Both the position numbers and the translations under genes were made by a program. The notes beneath the pieces were generated by a model. The model was not told the origin of the DNA and did not search any database. It worked only from the letters and a program-made list of their open reading frames with translations. Source: Cystobacter fuscus (GTDB taxonomy: Bacteria > Myxococcota > Myxococcia > Myxococcales > Myxococcaceae). Taken from it: DNA of 64,000 nt. Location: positions 6,014,001-6,078,000 of the forward strand of contig NZ_CP022098.1 of the NCBI RefSeq assembly GCF_002305875.1. The letters are read 5' to 3'. Shown one piece after another: positions 9,366 to 18,509 of this stretch (its first letter is position 1; each line of letters starts with the position of its first letter).

Positions 9366-10862
9366 CTATGCGACCCGCGCCTTGGTAGACGAATCAGTGC
9401 GCGTTGCCTGCCCATACTCCGGGAAGGGATGCGTGATGCGCGCACCCATCAGGAAGAGCAGCTCGTGGGCGATGGCCCACGCGAGCAGAGGGGGAACGCT
9501 GTTGCCGATCTGCCGGAACGCCGGGTTCATCGTGCCGGAGAAGCGGAAGCCGTCCGGGAAGGATTGGAGGCGGGCCGCTTCCCTCACGGAGATGACCCGT
9601 TTCTGGGTGGAGTCGTAGTGGATGTGGCTGTACGTGTCCTTGCCCAGGTGCGCCATCAACGTCCGGGCGGGCTCGTCCTCGGCCATCTTGCGCCACTTGT
9701 TGGGGAACTTGCTGCGGTCGTAGGGAGGGACGTAGTCGGCGCGACGCGGGACGGGCTCGCCCCTGCTCTGGCACTTCTCGACTTCCTCTTTGTACAGCCG
9801 CTCGGCGAGATCGTGGGCCTTCGGGTAGTCGTCGCCCGCGTTCATCCCCTCGAATAGCCGGTAGTCACGCCATTTGAGGCAGCGCGTGACATGGTCCCGT
9901 AGGTATCCAGGGGTCTCGAACTCCGGCCACTTCCTCATGAGCCGCGCATAGTCGCTGGGAGACTGCTCGCCGTAGGGAAGCCTGCCGTCGAGGTACCGGG
10001 CACCGCGGCGATCCCGTCCATCGAGGTGGTCGGTCAACCGGGGTAGATCCCTCAGGGCCTCCTTCGCGGTCACCCAGGGCTGCGCATCCGACGCGGGTCC
10101 CGGGGCGGGCTGGTACCAGCGGCTGTCCGCGGAGTCATCGGTGCCGATGTGTTTCAGGGCCACCTTGCGTGAACCGGCATAGCCGGGCGGGAAGGTGCCC
10201 CGGTGGGTTGGAAGGGGGAAGCCAGGCTTGAGCCCCACGTCCTTTCGGATGGCCACCAGGAAGAAGCGCTCACGCATCTGGGGAACGCCATAGTTGGCGG
10301 CATTCAGCAGGGTGTAGGCGCACTGGTAGTTGCGCTCCAGCAACTCGCAGATCTCCTCGCCCATGTTGCGCCCACCCCAATTGAGCACGTCGGGGACGTT
10401 CTCCATGACGAGCGCGAGGGGACGCAGCTTCTGCACGTACCGCAGATAGCGGACGTAGAGCCGGGCACGGGGATCGTTCTTGAAGGCCTCGGGATCGTTG
10501 GAGATCTCCCTCAACTTGGCGCGGCCGACCCGGGTGAACGCCGGACAGGGCGGTCCACCCACGATGATGTCGACGCCCTTCTCCACCCGCCAGCGCAGCT
10601 CCTTGAGCAGCGCCTGGGGTTCGGTCTTCAGGATGTCCTTGGGGTGGGCCTGCAGCTCGTCGGGGCTCCCATCCGGTTGGCGATGGAAGTTCCAGGCATA
10701 GGAGCGCGCGGCCTCCTCGTCGAGCTCGACTCCTCCGACGCTGTAGCAGCCCGCGGTCACGAAGCCGAGCGCCAGCCCGCCACAGCCGGAGAACAGGTCC
10801 AGCAGCCGTGGCGGTTCTCCCCTGAGGATCCTCGCCAGCTTCGCTTTGGTGCTCTGGCCCAT
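9366..10862 (-). CDS. DNA (cytosine-5) methyltransferase
   Basis: 498 residues with the C5-methyltransferase motifs in canonical order: I (LLDLFSGCGGLALGF, AdoMet binding), IV (GGPPCPAFT, with the catalytic Pro-Cys), VI (VMENVPDVL), VIII (NYGVPQMRERFFLVA), then a long target-recognition region and motifs IX-X (REAARLQSFPDGF and FRQIGNSVPPLLA). It should make 5-methylcytosine at an unknown site. ATG 10862 is chosen over a GTG at 10901 because the family begins shortly before motif I; neither has a good ribosome-binding site. The Vsr gene lies 64 bases upstream on the same strand, so the pair probably forms an operon. It is the modification arm of the island. Confidence 0.92.
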   Translation of the reverse strand: MGQSTKAKLARILRGEPPRLLDLFSGCGGLALGFVTAGCYSVGGVELDEEAARSYAWNFHRQPDGSPDELQAHPKDILKTEPQALLKELRWRVEKGVDIIVGGPPCPAFTRVGRAKLREISNDPEAFKNDPRARLYVRYLRYVQKLRPLALVMENVPDVLNWGGRNMGEEICELLERNYQCAYTLLNAANYGVPQMRERFFLVAIRKDVGLKPGFPLPTHRGTFPPGYAGSRKVALKHIGTDDSADSRWYQPAPGPASDAQPWVTAKEALRDLPRLTDHLDGRDRRGARYLDGRLPYGEQSPSDYARLMRKWPEFETPGYLRDHVTRCLKWRDYRLFEGMNAGDDYPKAHDLAERLYKEEVEKCQSRGEPVPRRADYVPPYDRSKFPNKWRKMAEDEPARTLMAHLGKDTYSHIHYDSTQKRVISVREAARLQSFPDGFRFSGTMNPAFRQIGNSVPPLLAWAIAHELLFLMGARITHPFPEYGQATRTDSSTKARVA

Positions 10863-10926
10863 GTCGATGGGGCTTATAACCCAGCCGGTCGGGGCTGCCA
10901 CTTCGAGCGTGGCCGCGCACGTTGTT

Positions 10927-11499
10927 CTACACGCTGCTACGGGGATGCTCGCGCGTCCGCTTCCACTTCTTCGTGCTGCGCCGGGCGACCAGCGCGTGCC
11001 GGGGCAGCGAGACCCTCAGCTCCTCCAGCCACCGCTGCTCCATGTCTCCCTCTCCGGGGAGCGCGTCGACCTGCACGACCCTCCAGGAGTTGGGGGGAAT
11101 CCACCGCTCTTGCTGGAGCGCCTCACGCACGGTGTCCACTGCCTCGGGCAGGGTCTCGAAGATCTGGTGCTCCCAGAAGCGGCACACGCGCCATCCCTCG
11201 GCTTCGAGCTGGAGCGTCTGGCGGCGGTCCCGTTCCACGTTCTCGAGCAGCTTCGAGGACCAGAACTCGTTGCGGGTCCGGGGGCGGACGTAGTGCTCGG
11301 GGCAGCCGTGCCAGAAGCACCCGTCGATGAAGACGGCCACCCGCGCCTTCGGGAAGACCACGTCGGGCCTTCCATGAGGCGTTCGGGCCTGCAGCCTGAA
11401 ACGCAACCCGGCCCTCCAGAGCGCGGAGCGGAGGATGCGCTCGGGAGAGGTGTCCTTCCCTCGGATTCGCGACATCTGCTCGGAGCGGCTGAGTGCCAT
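10927..11499 (-). CDS. vsr: Very short patch repair endonuclease (Vsr)
   Basis: 190 residues with unmistakable Vsr motifs: the N-terminal MSRIRGKDTSPE, the core GRPDVVFPKARVAVFIDGCF followed by WHGCP, and the later WRVCRFWEHQIF. By alignment with E. coli Vsr the catalytic Asp51 is Asp46 and His69 is His64, while the Thr63-His64 pair is Ile58-Asp59. Vsr nicks beside T:G mismatches that arise when 5-methylcytosine deaminates, which explains its place beside the C5 methyltransferase. In islands of this type Vsr-like nucleases may also serve restriction. The C-terminal 40 residues extend beyond the usual length of about 150 and are basic. Confidence 0.93.
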   Translation of the reverse strand: MALSRSEQMSRIRGKDTSPERILRSALWRAGLRFRLQARTPHGRPDVVFPKARVAVFIDGCFWHGCPEHYVRPRTRNEFWSSKLLENVERDRRQTLQLEAEGWRVCRFWEHQIFETLPEAVDTVREALQQERWIPPNSWRVVQVDALPGEGDMEQRWLEELRVSLPRHALVARRSTKKWKRTREHPRSSV

Positions 11500-11825
11500 G
11501 CCCTTCTTCCCGTGAAGTGCCAGGTGCCCTCACGGCACGGCGACGGGAGGAGCCTACCTCGCGGCCAGCTACTTCAAAGGTAAATGCGAACGAACCAACC
11601 TCGGAGCCAGGGATGGGTGTGTCGGGGAGGGGTGGGGAACGCGCTCGCATGACGGCCCACCGAGCAAGGATGCCCGAGCGCCATACCACTCCGGAGGTAT
11701 TCATGGCTGACCCCGTCCTGGTAGATTCCGGGCTCACCCTCCGCGCCTTCCAGCGTGAGGGGTCTCCCCGGTAAGGTACGGCGGGCGGCATCCGAGCGGA
11801 CCTGCTCGTTCCGGGTCGGGAGACG
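11500..11825. promoter_or_regulatory. Divergent intergenic region of the island
   Basis: These 326 bases separate the divergent vsr and MORC-like genes, so promoters for both arms must lie here. I see no convincing -35/-10 pair. The only clear signal is GGAGGT at 11693-11698 before a 23-codon frame. Confidence 0.5.
11703..11774 (+). CDS. 23-residue micro-ORF ahead of the MORC-like gene
   Basis: An ATG preceded by a near-perfect GGAGGT four bases upstream opens a 23-codon frame (MADPVLVDSGLTLRAFQREG and three more residues) ending in TAA. It lies 51 bases before the MORC-like start on the same strand. It could be a leader peptide that couples or controls translation of the effector arm, or a chance frame. 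No family is recognisable at this length. Confidence 0.3.
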   Translation: MADPVLVDSGLTLRAFQREGSPR

Positions 11826-13400
11826 ATGAGCGTTCCCCGATGCGCGCCAGGGAGACGAGGACGTTTGCGCAAGGCGGGCCAGGTGTCTTTGGGGGATGAG
11901 TACGAGATCGCGGCGCCGAGAGCCTCTTCGATGCTGGAGGCACTCCGGGCCGTGGGCTACAGCGTGCAGACGGCCCTGGCCGATCTCATCGACAACAGCA
12001 TCACGGCGGGAGCACGAAACGTCTGGCTCACCTTCCACTGGAACGGGGCGGACTCGTACATCACGTTGAGGGATGACGGCCGGGGCATGTCCGAGGCGGA
12101 GCTCGCGGACGCCATGCGCCCCGGCAACCGCAGCCCCCTGGACGAGCGAGCGCCACATGATCTCGGCCGTTTCGGCCTCGGCCTCAAGACCGCCTCCTTC
12201 TCGCAGGCCCGCCGCCTCACGGTGGCCAGCATCAAGGCGGGAGAGACGCGCGCGGTCCGCCGCTGGGATCTCGACTATGTGGGGCAGACCGGGGAGTGGC
12301 GCCTGCTGAAAACGGAGGAGCGCAGCTCCACGCCACGCCTGGCCGTACTGGACGGACCGAAGCAGGGGACGCTCGTCCTCTGGGAGCAGATGGACCGCAT
12401 CATCGGCCGGGTGCGCAAGAAGGGCGATGCACAGGCCCAGAGCCGGTTCCTCGCCCTCGCGCGAGCCGTGGGACGGCACCTGGGCATGGTCTTCCATCGC
12501 TACCTCGAGGGAGATGATGACAAGCCGGCCCTGCGCATCTACCTCAACGGAAGCAAGGCCGATTCGCTGGTGCGGCCGTGGGATCCCTTCTGTGGCTCGC
12601 ACGTGGCCACGTACGAGTTTCCGAAGGAGACGCTCGAGCTTCATGGCGCACGCGTTCAGGTGACCGGCTACGTCCTGCCGCACAAGGATCGCATGACGGA
12701 GGACGAGCACGAGGCCGCCGCCGGGCCGGGCGGATGGAACGGCCAGCAGGGGTTCTACATCTACCGTGAGCGCCGGCTGCTCGTGGCTGGAGGCTGGCTC
12801 AACCTCGGGTATTCCAACGAGGAGCACTACAAGCTGGCCCGGTTGAAGGTGGACATCCCCAACTCCACGGATGCTGACTGGGACATCGACGTGAAGAAGT
12901 CCCGCGCCCGGCCTCCCCCCGAGCTGGAGGAGCGGCTGCGGGAACTCGCGGAGACGGTCCGCAAGATGGCTCGTGAGGTGTTCGTCCACAGGGGCGCGAG
13001 GGGAAAGGCACCGGGCACGCGTGAAATCGACGATGCCTGGGAACCGGTCACCATCCGGGGGCGGCTCGGCTATCGCATCCGCAGGGACCATCCCCTCGTG
13101 AGCTTCGTCATGGAGCGGCAGGGGAGCGACCCGAAGCCCTTCCAGGCGCTGCTCCGCCTCCTTGAGGAGACGGTGCCCGTCCAGCGCATCTGGCTCGATG
13201 CGGCCGAGAAGCCCGAGGCCCATGCGGCTGCCTTCGAGAACGAGCCGCCAGCGAAGGTCGCCGAGGTGCTCGAGGAGCTCTTCAAGTCCCTGCTCGCCGA
13301 TGGTGAGACCGTGGAATCCGCCCGGGAGCGGCTCCTCACGATGCGCCCGTTCGAGCAGTACCCGAAAACCATCCAGGCCCTGGGAACGAAGCGACGCTGA
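11826..13400 (+). CDS. MORC/MutL-like GHKL ATPase of a restriction-type system
   Basis: 524 residues with an N-terminal GHKL ATP-binding fold: N-box LADLIDNSITAG (Asn57, with Asp53 where gyrase and MutL have the catalytic Glu), G1 box RDDGRGM (Asp84, Gly85, Gly87) and G2 box DLGRFGLGLKTASF, followed by a transducer-like region (about 200-330) and an uncharacterised C-terminus. Prokaryotic relatives were described in comparative genomics of MutL/MORC ATPases (Iyer, Abhiman and Aravind) within restriction-modification neighbourhoods that also carry Z1, Vsr and methylase genes. It probably dimerises on ATP binding and clamps or loops DNA. A GGAG lies just before the ATG. The Z1 gene starts 38 bases downstream. 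Confidence 0.85.
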   Translation: MSVPRCAPGRRGRLRKAGQVSLGDEYEIAAPRASSMLEALRAVGYSVQTALADLIDNSITAGARNVWLTFHWNGADSYITLRDDGRGMSEAELADAMRPGNRSPLDERAPHDLGRFGLGLKTASFSQARRLTVASIKAGETRAVRRWDLDYVGQTGEWRLLKTEERSSTPRLAVLDGPKQGTLVLWEQMDRIIGRVRKKGDAQAQSRFLALARAVGRHLGMVFHRYLEGDDDKPALRIYLNGSKADSLVRPWDPFCGSHVATYEFPKETLELHGARVQVTGYVLPHKDRMTEDEHEAAAGPGGWNGQQGFYIYRERRLLVAGGWLNLGYSNEEHYKLARLKVDIPNSTDADWDIDVKKSRARPPPELEERLRELAETVRKMAREVFVHRGARGKAPGTREIDDAWEPVTIRGRLGYRIRRDHPLVSFVMERQGSDPKPFQALLRLLEETVPVQRIWLDAAEKPEAHAAAFENEPPAKVAEVLEELFKSLLADGETVESARERLLTMRPFEQYPKTIQALGTKRR

Positions 13401-13438
13401 GCCGCCCATCCGCGAAGATCGACGAGAGGAGCGAAGAG

Positions 13439-16306
13439 ATGAATGCCGAGTACGACAGCGCATGGACCATCGCGCAGGTCCTCATCAAGGGGCAGGTGTT
13501 GCAGGGAATCGCGCTCACCCGGGAGGTGATCGCGGGGAAGGTCGACACGGCCCTCCTGATGGATCCGACGCTCAAGAACCAGGTCGACCGCGAGCGACTC
13601 ATCGCGGATCTCGAGTCTTCGTTCTCGGTGTGGATGGGCAGCTCGGCGACCCTCGAGAACAACGAGGACCATGTCGCCTGGCTGAACGGCCGCAAGTCGG
13701 GCATCGAGTGGAAGTTCTGGAAGCGGTATCAGCGTCTGCTCCAGCAGAAACGCTGGTCTTCCACGAGCATCGATACACTCAACGAGCTCACCGACGAAAC
13801 ACTGGGCCGGCTCGAGGACCCGAACCGCAAGGGCATCTGGAGCCGCCGGGGACTGGTCGTGGGACACGTACAGTCGGGCAAGACCGCCAACTACACGGGC
13901 CTCATCTGCAAGGCCGCCGATGCGGGGTACAAGATTATCATCGTGCTCGCGGGCATCCACAAGAGCCTGCGCAGCCAGACGCAGATCCGCCTCGACGAAG
14001 GATTCCTCGGGTACGAGAGCAAGGACGAGGCGGTCGAGGGCTCCAAGCGGAAGCACATCGGGGTCGGGCAGATCGACCCGAGCATCAGCGCGAATACCAT
14101 CACGACGCGAGCCGATGACGGCGACTTCAAGGTGAGTGTCCGGCGCAATTTCCACATCAGCCCCGAGGCCCTGCGCCTGCCGCTGCTCTTCGTGGTCAAG
14201 AAGAACGCGCGCGTCCTGGAGAACCTCAACTCGTGGGTCGAGCGCTTCGCGCAGAAGAAGATCAAGGTGGATGGAGTGGAGCGGAGCGTGGTGGCGGACG
14301 TCCCGCTTCTCGTCATCGACGACGAGGCTGACCACGCCTCCATCGATACCCGATCCCAGGAGTTCGATGAGGAGGGCAGGCCGGACCCGGATCACGACCC
14401 CACCTCCATCAACCGGCAGATCCGGAAGCTGCTGCACCTCTTCGAGAAGAATTCCTACGTCGGTTACACGGCCACGCCCTTCGCGAACATCTTCATCCAC
14501 GACGCGGGCAGGACGGACGAGCACGGGGAGGATCTGTTCCCCAAGAGCTTCATCACCAACCTGCCTGCCTCGTCTGACTACGTGGGCCCCGTGCGTGTCT
14601 TCGGACTCGAGCCGGATTCCTCGTTGGGCTTGGAGGAGCGCAAGCCGCTCGGGCTCATCCGCCATATCGAGGACCATGCGGATTCACTCGAGCCCGACGA
14701 ACGGGGTGGGTGGATGCCTCCAATCCACAAGAAGGACCACAAGCCCCGCTACAAGGAGAAGCGCGCGCTTCCTCCATCACTCCAGCAAGCCGTGCACGCT
14801 TTCATCCTGGCCTGCGCCGCGCGTCGGGCCCGTGGACAGACCAAAGAGCACAACTCGATGCTCATCCACGTGACGCGCTTCACCAACGTGCAGAACGAGG
14901 TCCACGAGCAGGTCAAGAGCACGCTCAAGAAGCTGCGGGACCAGCTGGAGCTGGGAGAGGCCGCCGGCATCACGGGCGCACACGAGGAGCTCCGCCGCCT
15001 CTGGGAGAAGGACTTCGTTTCCACCTCCGGGACCATCAAGGACCCGGCGCTGCCAGAGCTGTCCTGGGACGATGTCTCCGGGCACCTCAAGGCTGCGGTC
15101 GGCGCCATCAAGGTCAAGCAGATCAACGGCACCGCTGGCGACGTGCTCGACTACGAGGATCACAAAGCCACGGGGTTGAGTGTCATTGCCGTGGGCGGTG
15201 ACAAGCTCGCGCGAGGTCTGACACTCGAGGGGTTGTCCGTGAGCTACTTCCTCCGGGCCTCGCGGATGTACGACACCCTCATGCAGATGGGACGTTGGTT
15301 CGGCTACAGGCCTGGTTACCTGGACCTCTGCCGGCTGTACATGACCGAGGAACTCGACGACTGGTTCCAGTACGTGACGAAGGCCAGCGAGGAGCTGCGG
15401 CAGGAGTTCGACAGGATGGCCGCCGTGGGCGGCACACCCGCGGATTACGGCTTGCGGGTCCGCTCGCATCCGACGCTGCTGGTGACCTCTCCCGTCAAGA
15501 TGAGGAACGGGGTGGAGCTCCAGCTCTCCTTCGCCGGGGACATCATCGAGACGACGCTCTTCGACCCACGCAGGCGAACGCTGGAGCACAACCGTACCAC
15601 CACGATCCGGTTCCTCGAGAAGCTGGGGCCCAGGCCCCAGGGGTGGACGCAGTCCCGACCGGATCGGCCGGAGCAGTGGAAGCATTCGTATGTCTGGCAG
15701 GACGTGCCGGGGACGGAGGTCTCGATGTTTCTCGCCGCGCTCCAGGTTCCCGAGGGTCCGCACAAAGCGAGGGGAGAGCTACTCTCCGAGTTCATCAACA
15801 AGCAGCTCCAGCAGAAGGAGCTGACGCACTGGACGGTCGCCCTCATCGGTCGAAAGGACGGGGAGGATGGGATGCCGGACACGTTGGCCGGACTGCCCAT
15901 CACGCTCACGTTCCGTGACGTCAAGAACAAGGAGCGGAGGGAGTTGTACGGCATCCGCCGATTGGTCAATCCCAGGGACGAGACCATCGACCTCGATGCG
16001 AACACGTACGCCCGGGCGCTCGAACTCACGAAGGAGGGCTTCCAGCGTGATCCGGGGCGAACACGCCGAAAGCAGGAGCCCGAGGAGCCCAGCGGTCCCT
16101 TCATCCGGCACGTCCGACCGAAGAAGCGGGGCGTCCTCCTTCTCTACCCTCTCGATCCCCGCCCGCACTACGCGAATCGTCTGCTCGAAGCGGAGGTGAC
16201 ACCCATTGGATGGGCGGTCAGCTTCCCGAACTCGGAGACAGCGGCGAAGGTGACCTATCGGGTCAACAGTGTCTACCAGACCCAGGAATACGGGGGTGAG
16301 CTGTGA
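13439..16306 (+). CDS. Z1-domain ATPase (putative endonuclease/helicase-like motor)
   Basis: 955 residues. The N-terminal half of the P-loop region has VVGHVQSGKTANYTGLICKA with Lys148, and a Walker B-like LLVIDDEADHAS at about 288-300. The Z1 signature continues with YVGYTATPFANIFI, GGDKLARGLTLEGL and MQMGRWFGYRPGY, which resemble superfamily-2 helicase motifs III to VI. Z1 proteins occur beside MORC-like ATPases and methylases in predicted restriction systems; a DNA-translocating role is likely and a nuclease activity unproven. Its end overlaps the AIPR start in a GTGA arrangement, so the two are translationally coupled. Confidence 0.88.
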   Translation: MNAEYDSAWTIAQVLIKGQVLQGIALTREVIAGKVDTALLMDPTLKNQVDRERLIADLESSFSVWMGSSATLENNEDHVAWLNGRKSGIEWKFWKRYQRLLQQKRWSSTSIDTLNELTDETLGRLEDPNRKGIWSRRGLVVGHVQSGKTANYTGLICKAADAGYKIIIVLAGIHKSLRSQTQIRLDEGFLGYESKDEAVEGSKRKHIGVGQIDPSISANTITTRADDGDFKVSVRRNFHISPEALRLPLLFVVKKNARVLENLNSWVERFAQKKIKVDGVERSVVADVPLLVIDDEADHASIDTRSQEFDEEGRPDPDHDPTSINRQIRKLLHLFEKNSYVGYTATPFANIFIHDAGRTDEHGEDLFPKSFITNLPASSDYVGPVRVFGLEPDSSLGLEERKPLGLIRHIEDHADSLEPDERGGWMPPIHKKDHKPRYKEKRALPPSLQQAVHAFILACAARRARGQTKEHNSMLIHVTRFTNVQNEVHEQVKSTLKKLRDQLELGEAAGITGAHEELRRLWEKDFVSTSGTIKDPALPELSWDDVSGHLKAAVGAIKVKQINGTAGDVLDYEDHKATGLSVIAVGGDKLARGLTLEGLSVSYFLRASRMYDTLMQMGRWFGYRPGYLDLCRLYMTEELDDWFQYVTKASEELRQEFDRMAAVGGTPADYGLRVRSHPTLLVTSPVKMRNGVELQLSFAGDIIETTLFDPRRRTLEHNRTTTIRFLEKLGPRPQGWTQSRPDRPEQWKHSYVWQDVPGTEVSMFLAALQVPEGPHKARGELLSEFINKQLQQKELTHWTVALIGRKDGEDGMPDTLAGLPITLTFRDVKNKERRELYGIRRLVNPRDETIDLDANTYARALELTKEGFQRDPGRTRRKQEPEEPSGPFIRHVRPKKRGVLLLYPLDPRPHYANRLLEAEVTPIGWAVSFPNSETAAKVTYRVNSVYQTQEYGGEL

Positions 16307-18462
16307 GCGGGAACCCGAGTCCGGAGCTGCTCGAGTTCGCTCGCCGGTTCCACGCGGAAATCGTCTCGCTCGCCAGGGGAGAGCAGGCGAGTGGCGCTGG
16401 CGGTGCCCAGTTCGCGGAGTTCAAGGAGAATGCCTTCACCGATCGGGTGATGGAGATCATCTCGGAGGCGGGTGCCATCGAGGATGGGCACACCTGCTAC
16501 TTCCGGAAGGAGGTTGGCAATCGCCAGCTCAAGGTCAACGGCTACAGCGTGAGCGAGGACGAGGAGCAGCTCGACATCGTCACGAGCATCTACAGGGATG
16601 ATGTTGAACCCGTGGTGCTGCGCATGACGGAGGTGCAACAGGTCATCCAGCGTGCCCTGAACTTCGTGCAGCTGGCCTCGACGAGCCTGTCGGACAAGAT
16701 GGAACAGGCCCATCCCGCGCATGACATGGCGGATCGCGTCCGGGGGCTGTTCACCAGCGGGAGCCTGGAGCGGGTGAATGTCATCGTGCTCACCGACTGC
16801 ATCGTGCGTGAGCACAAGCAGCAGAAGCCGCTCAAGCTCGGAAAGCACGCACACATCGAGGTGCGTGCGGACATCTGGGACATCGAGCGCCTGCACCGGA
16901 GCTTGAGCTCGGGGCGCGCCCGCGAGGCCATCGAAATCGATTTCGTGGAGGAGTTCGGACGCTCCATTCCCTGTTTGCCGGTGCCGATCTCCGAGGGCGA
17001 ATACGGGGCCTATCTGGCGGTGGTGCCCGGGGATGTGCTCCACAGGCTCTACGACGACTACGGTGAGCGGCTCCTCGAGCTCAACGTGCGTTCGTTCCTC
17101 CAGGCTCGCGGGAAGATCAACCGGGGAATCCGAGACACGTTGCTCAAGGAGCCGCAGCTCTTCTTCGCCTACAACAACGGCCTGACTGTCGTGGCGGAGG
17201 AGGTGGAGACGGAGCTCCTTCCAGATGGGACCACGGGCCTGTCCCGGGTGAAGGGGCTGCAGATCGTCAACGGGGGTCAGACGACCGCGTCCATCCACCG
17301 CGCGGGCAAGAAGGACCAGGCGGACATGTCGCGGGTCTATGTGCAGATGAAGCTCTCGCAGGTCCGCGCGGAGCTTCTCGAGACGCTCGTCCCGCGCATC
17401 TCCCTGTACGCGAACAGTCAGAACAAGGTGAACGAGGCGGACTTCTCCGCGAACGATCCGTACCATCAGAAGATGGAGAGCCTCTCGCGCACCATCTGGG
17501 CTCCGGGAGAACAGAGTCGCTGGTTCTACGAGCGGGCACGGGGTCAGTACCTGGTGGCCCGCGCGAAGGCCGCCAGCCCCGCGCAGCAGCGCCAGTTCGA
17601 CAGCATCCACCCCATGTCACAGATGTTCACCAAGACGGACCTCGCTGTCTACGAGCACAGCTGGGGCCAGCTGCCGCATCTGGTCAGCAAGGGCGCGCAG
17701 AAGAACTTCGTGCAGTTCACGCTCCGGTTCAAGGAGCAGCAGCCCGACTTCCTCCCCGACGAAGGCCACTTCCACGAGCTCGTGGCGAAGGCGCTCATCT
17801 TCCGCAAGACCCAGGCGCTCGCGAAGGAGGCCAGGGTCGGAGCTTACAGGGCGAACATCGTCACCTATTCCGTTGCGTACCTCGCCGCCCGTGTTGGTGA
17901 CCGGTTGGACCTCGCTGCCATCTGGCGAGCGCAGAAGCTGCCCACTCGGGTCGAGGACGCCCTGGCCGGGCTCCTCGGCCCCATCGAGGCGGCCATCAAG
18001 AGCACCGCCGACGGACGCAACGTCACCGAGTGGTGCAAGAAGGAGGAGTGCTGGAAGGCCATTAAGGCCATGGACATTCCGCTTCCCGCCGAGCTGGAGG
18101 TACCTGCCACTCCGGCGACGCGTGCCAGCAAGAAGGTGGCTCTGCCCGAGATACGGGAGAACCTTCGCAAGGCCGCAGTGCCGGAGCTCGCCAGCGCTCT
18201 GAACAAGGCGTTGAGTGGTGTAGCCCAGGCAGAGGACGGTGGTGACTCGGATTCGATCGCGGACGCGCTCGTCGGCGTGCTGTCACCGGCGGGGCTCGAG
18301 GTCATCAACAAGGTGCCGATGGGTGGAGCACTCTGGGTGGTGGGCGGAATGGATCTCACTCCGTTCATGAAGGAGGTCCGTCGACATGGCATGCGCGCCG
18401 AGTTCCGGGAGGCCGGCGGAAAGGCCACCGGGCAGCGGCCCGCATGGTTCATCGAGTGTTGA
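16303..18462 (+). CDS. AIPR-family protein (abortive infection/phage resistance)
   Basis: 719 residues, starting at a GTG that overlaps the stop of the Z1 gene. The central AIPR core is clear: FFAYNNGLTVVAEEVE at about 287-302 and KGLQIVNGGQTTASIHRAGK at about 317-336, followed by the helical VPRISLYANSQNKVNEADF segment. AIPR-domain proteins include plasmid-borne phage-resistance proteins from lactococci; a nuclease role has been suggested for the family but not shown here. The N-terminal 250 residues resemble a restriction-endonuclease-like region only weakly. As last gene of the MORC-Z1-AIPR operon it is the best candidate effector. Confidence 0.85.
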   Translation: MSGNPSPELLEFARRFHAEIVSLARGEQASGAGGAQFAEFKENAFTDRVMEIISEAGAIEDGHTCYFRKEVGNRQLKVNGYSVSEDEEQLDIVTSIYRDDVEPVVLRMTEVQQVIQRALNFVQLASTSLSDKMEQAHPAHDMADRVRGLFTSGSLERVNVIVLTDCIVREHKQQKPLKLGKHAHIEVRADIWDIERLHRSLSSGRAREAIEIDFVEEFGRSIPCLPVPISEGEYGAYLAVVPGDVLHRLYDDYGERLLELNVRSFLQARGKINRGIRDTLLKEPQLFFAYNNGLTVVAEEVETELLPDGTTGLSRVKGLQIVNGGQTTASIHRAGKKDQADMSRVYVQMKLSQVRAELLETLVPRISLYANSQNKVNEADFSANDPYHQKMESLSRTIWAPGEQSRWFYERARGQYLVARAKAASPAQQRQFDSIHPMSQMFTKTDLAVYEHSWGQLPHLVSKGAQKNFVQFTLRFKEQQPDFLPDEGHFHELVAKALIFRKTQALAKEARVGAYRANIVTYSVAYLAARVGDRLDLAAIWRAQKLPTRVEDALAGLLGPIEAAIKSTADGRNVTEWCKKEECWKAIKAMDIPLPAELEVPATPATRASKKVALPEIRENLRKAAVPELASALNKALSGVAQAEDGGDSDSIADALVGVLSPAGLEVINKVPMGGALWVVGGMDLTPFMKEVRRHGMRAEFREAGGKATGQRPAWFIEC

Positions 18463-18509
18463 GTGATTGGCGTAGACAATTTTGACACCTTTCGCTGCCC
18501 CCTGGGGAC

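Larger units (their letters stand above)
9345..18509. mobile_element. Defence island integrated at the 3' end of a cyclase gene
   Basis: About 9.2 kb lie between two identical 30-bp direct repeats. The island holds exactly five sizeable genes: C5 methyltransferase and vsr on the minus strand, MORC-like ATPase, Z1 protein and AIPR protein on the plus strand. No integrase, transposase or relaxase is present, so mobility would need a recombinase supplied from elsewhere or lost. The repeat position, at the stop codon of a resident gene, is typical of tyrosine-recombinase attachment sites. That this is a mobile unit is inference; the repeat and gene content are seen directly. Confidence 0.7.

Noticed and set aside
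11574-13463. 629-codon minus-strand frame over the MORC-like gene
   Set aside because: It is the complement of an unmistakable GHKL ATPase and has no recognisable motif.
9345-18509. Integrase or other recombinase inside the island
   Set aside because: All coding space is taken by five recognised genes; none has tyrosine- or serine-recombinase motifs.
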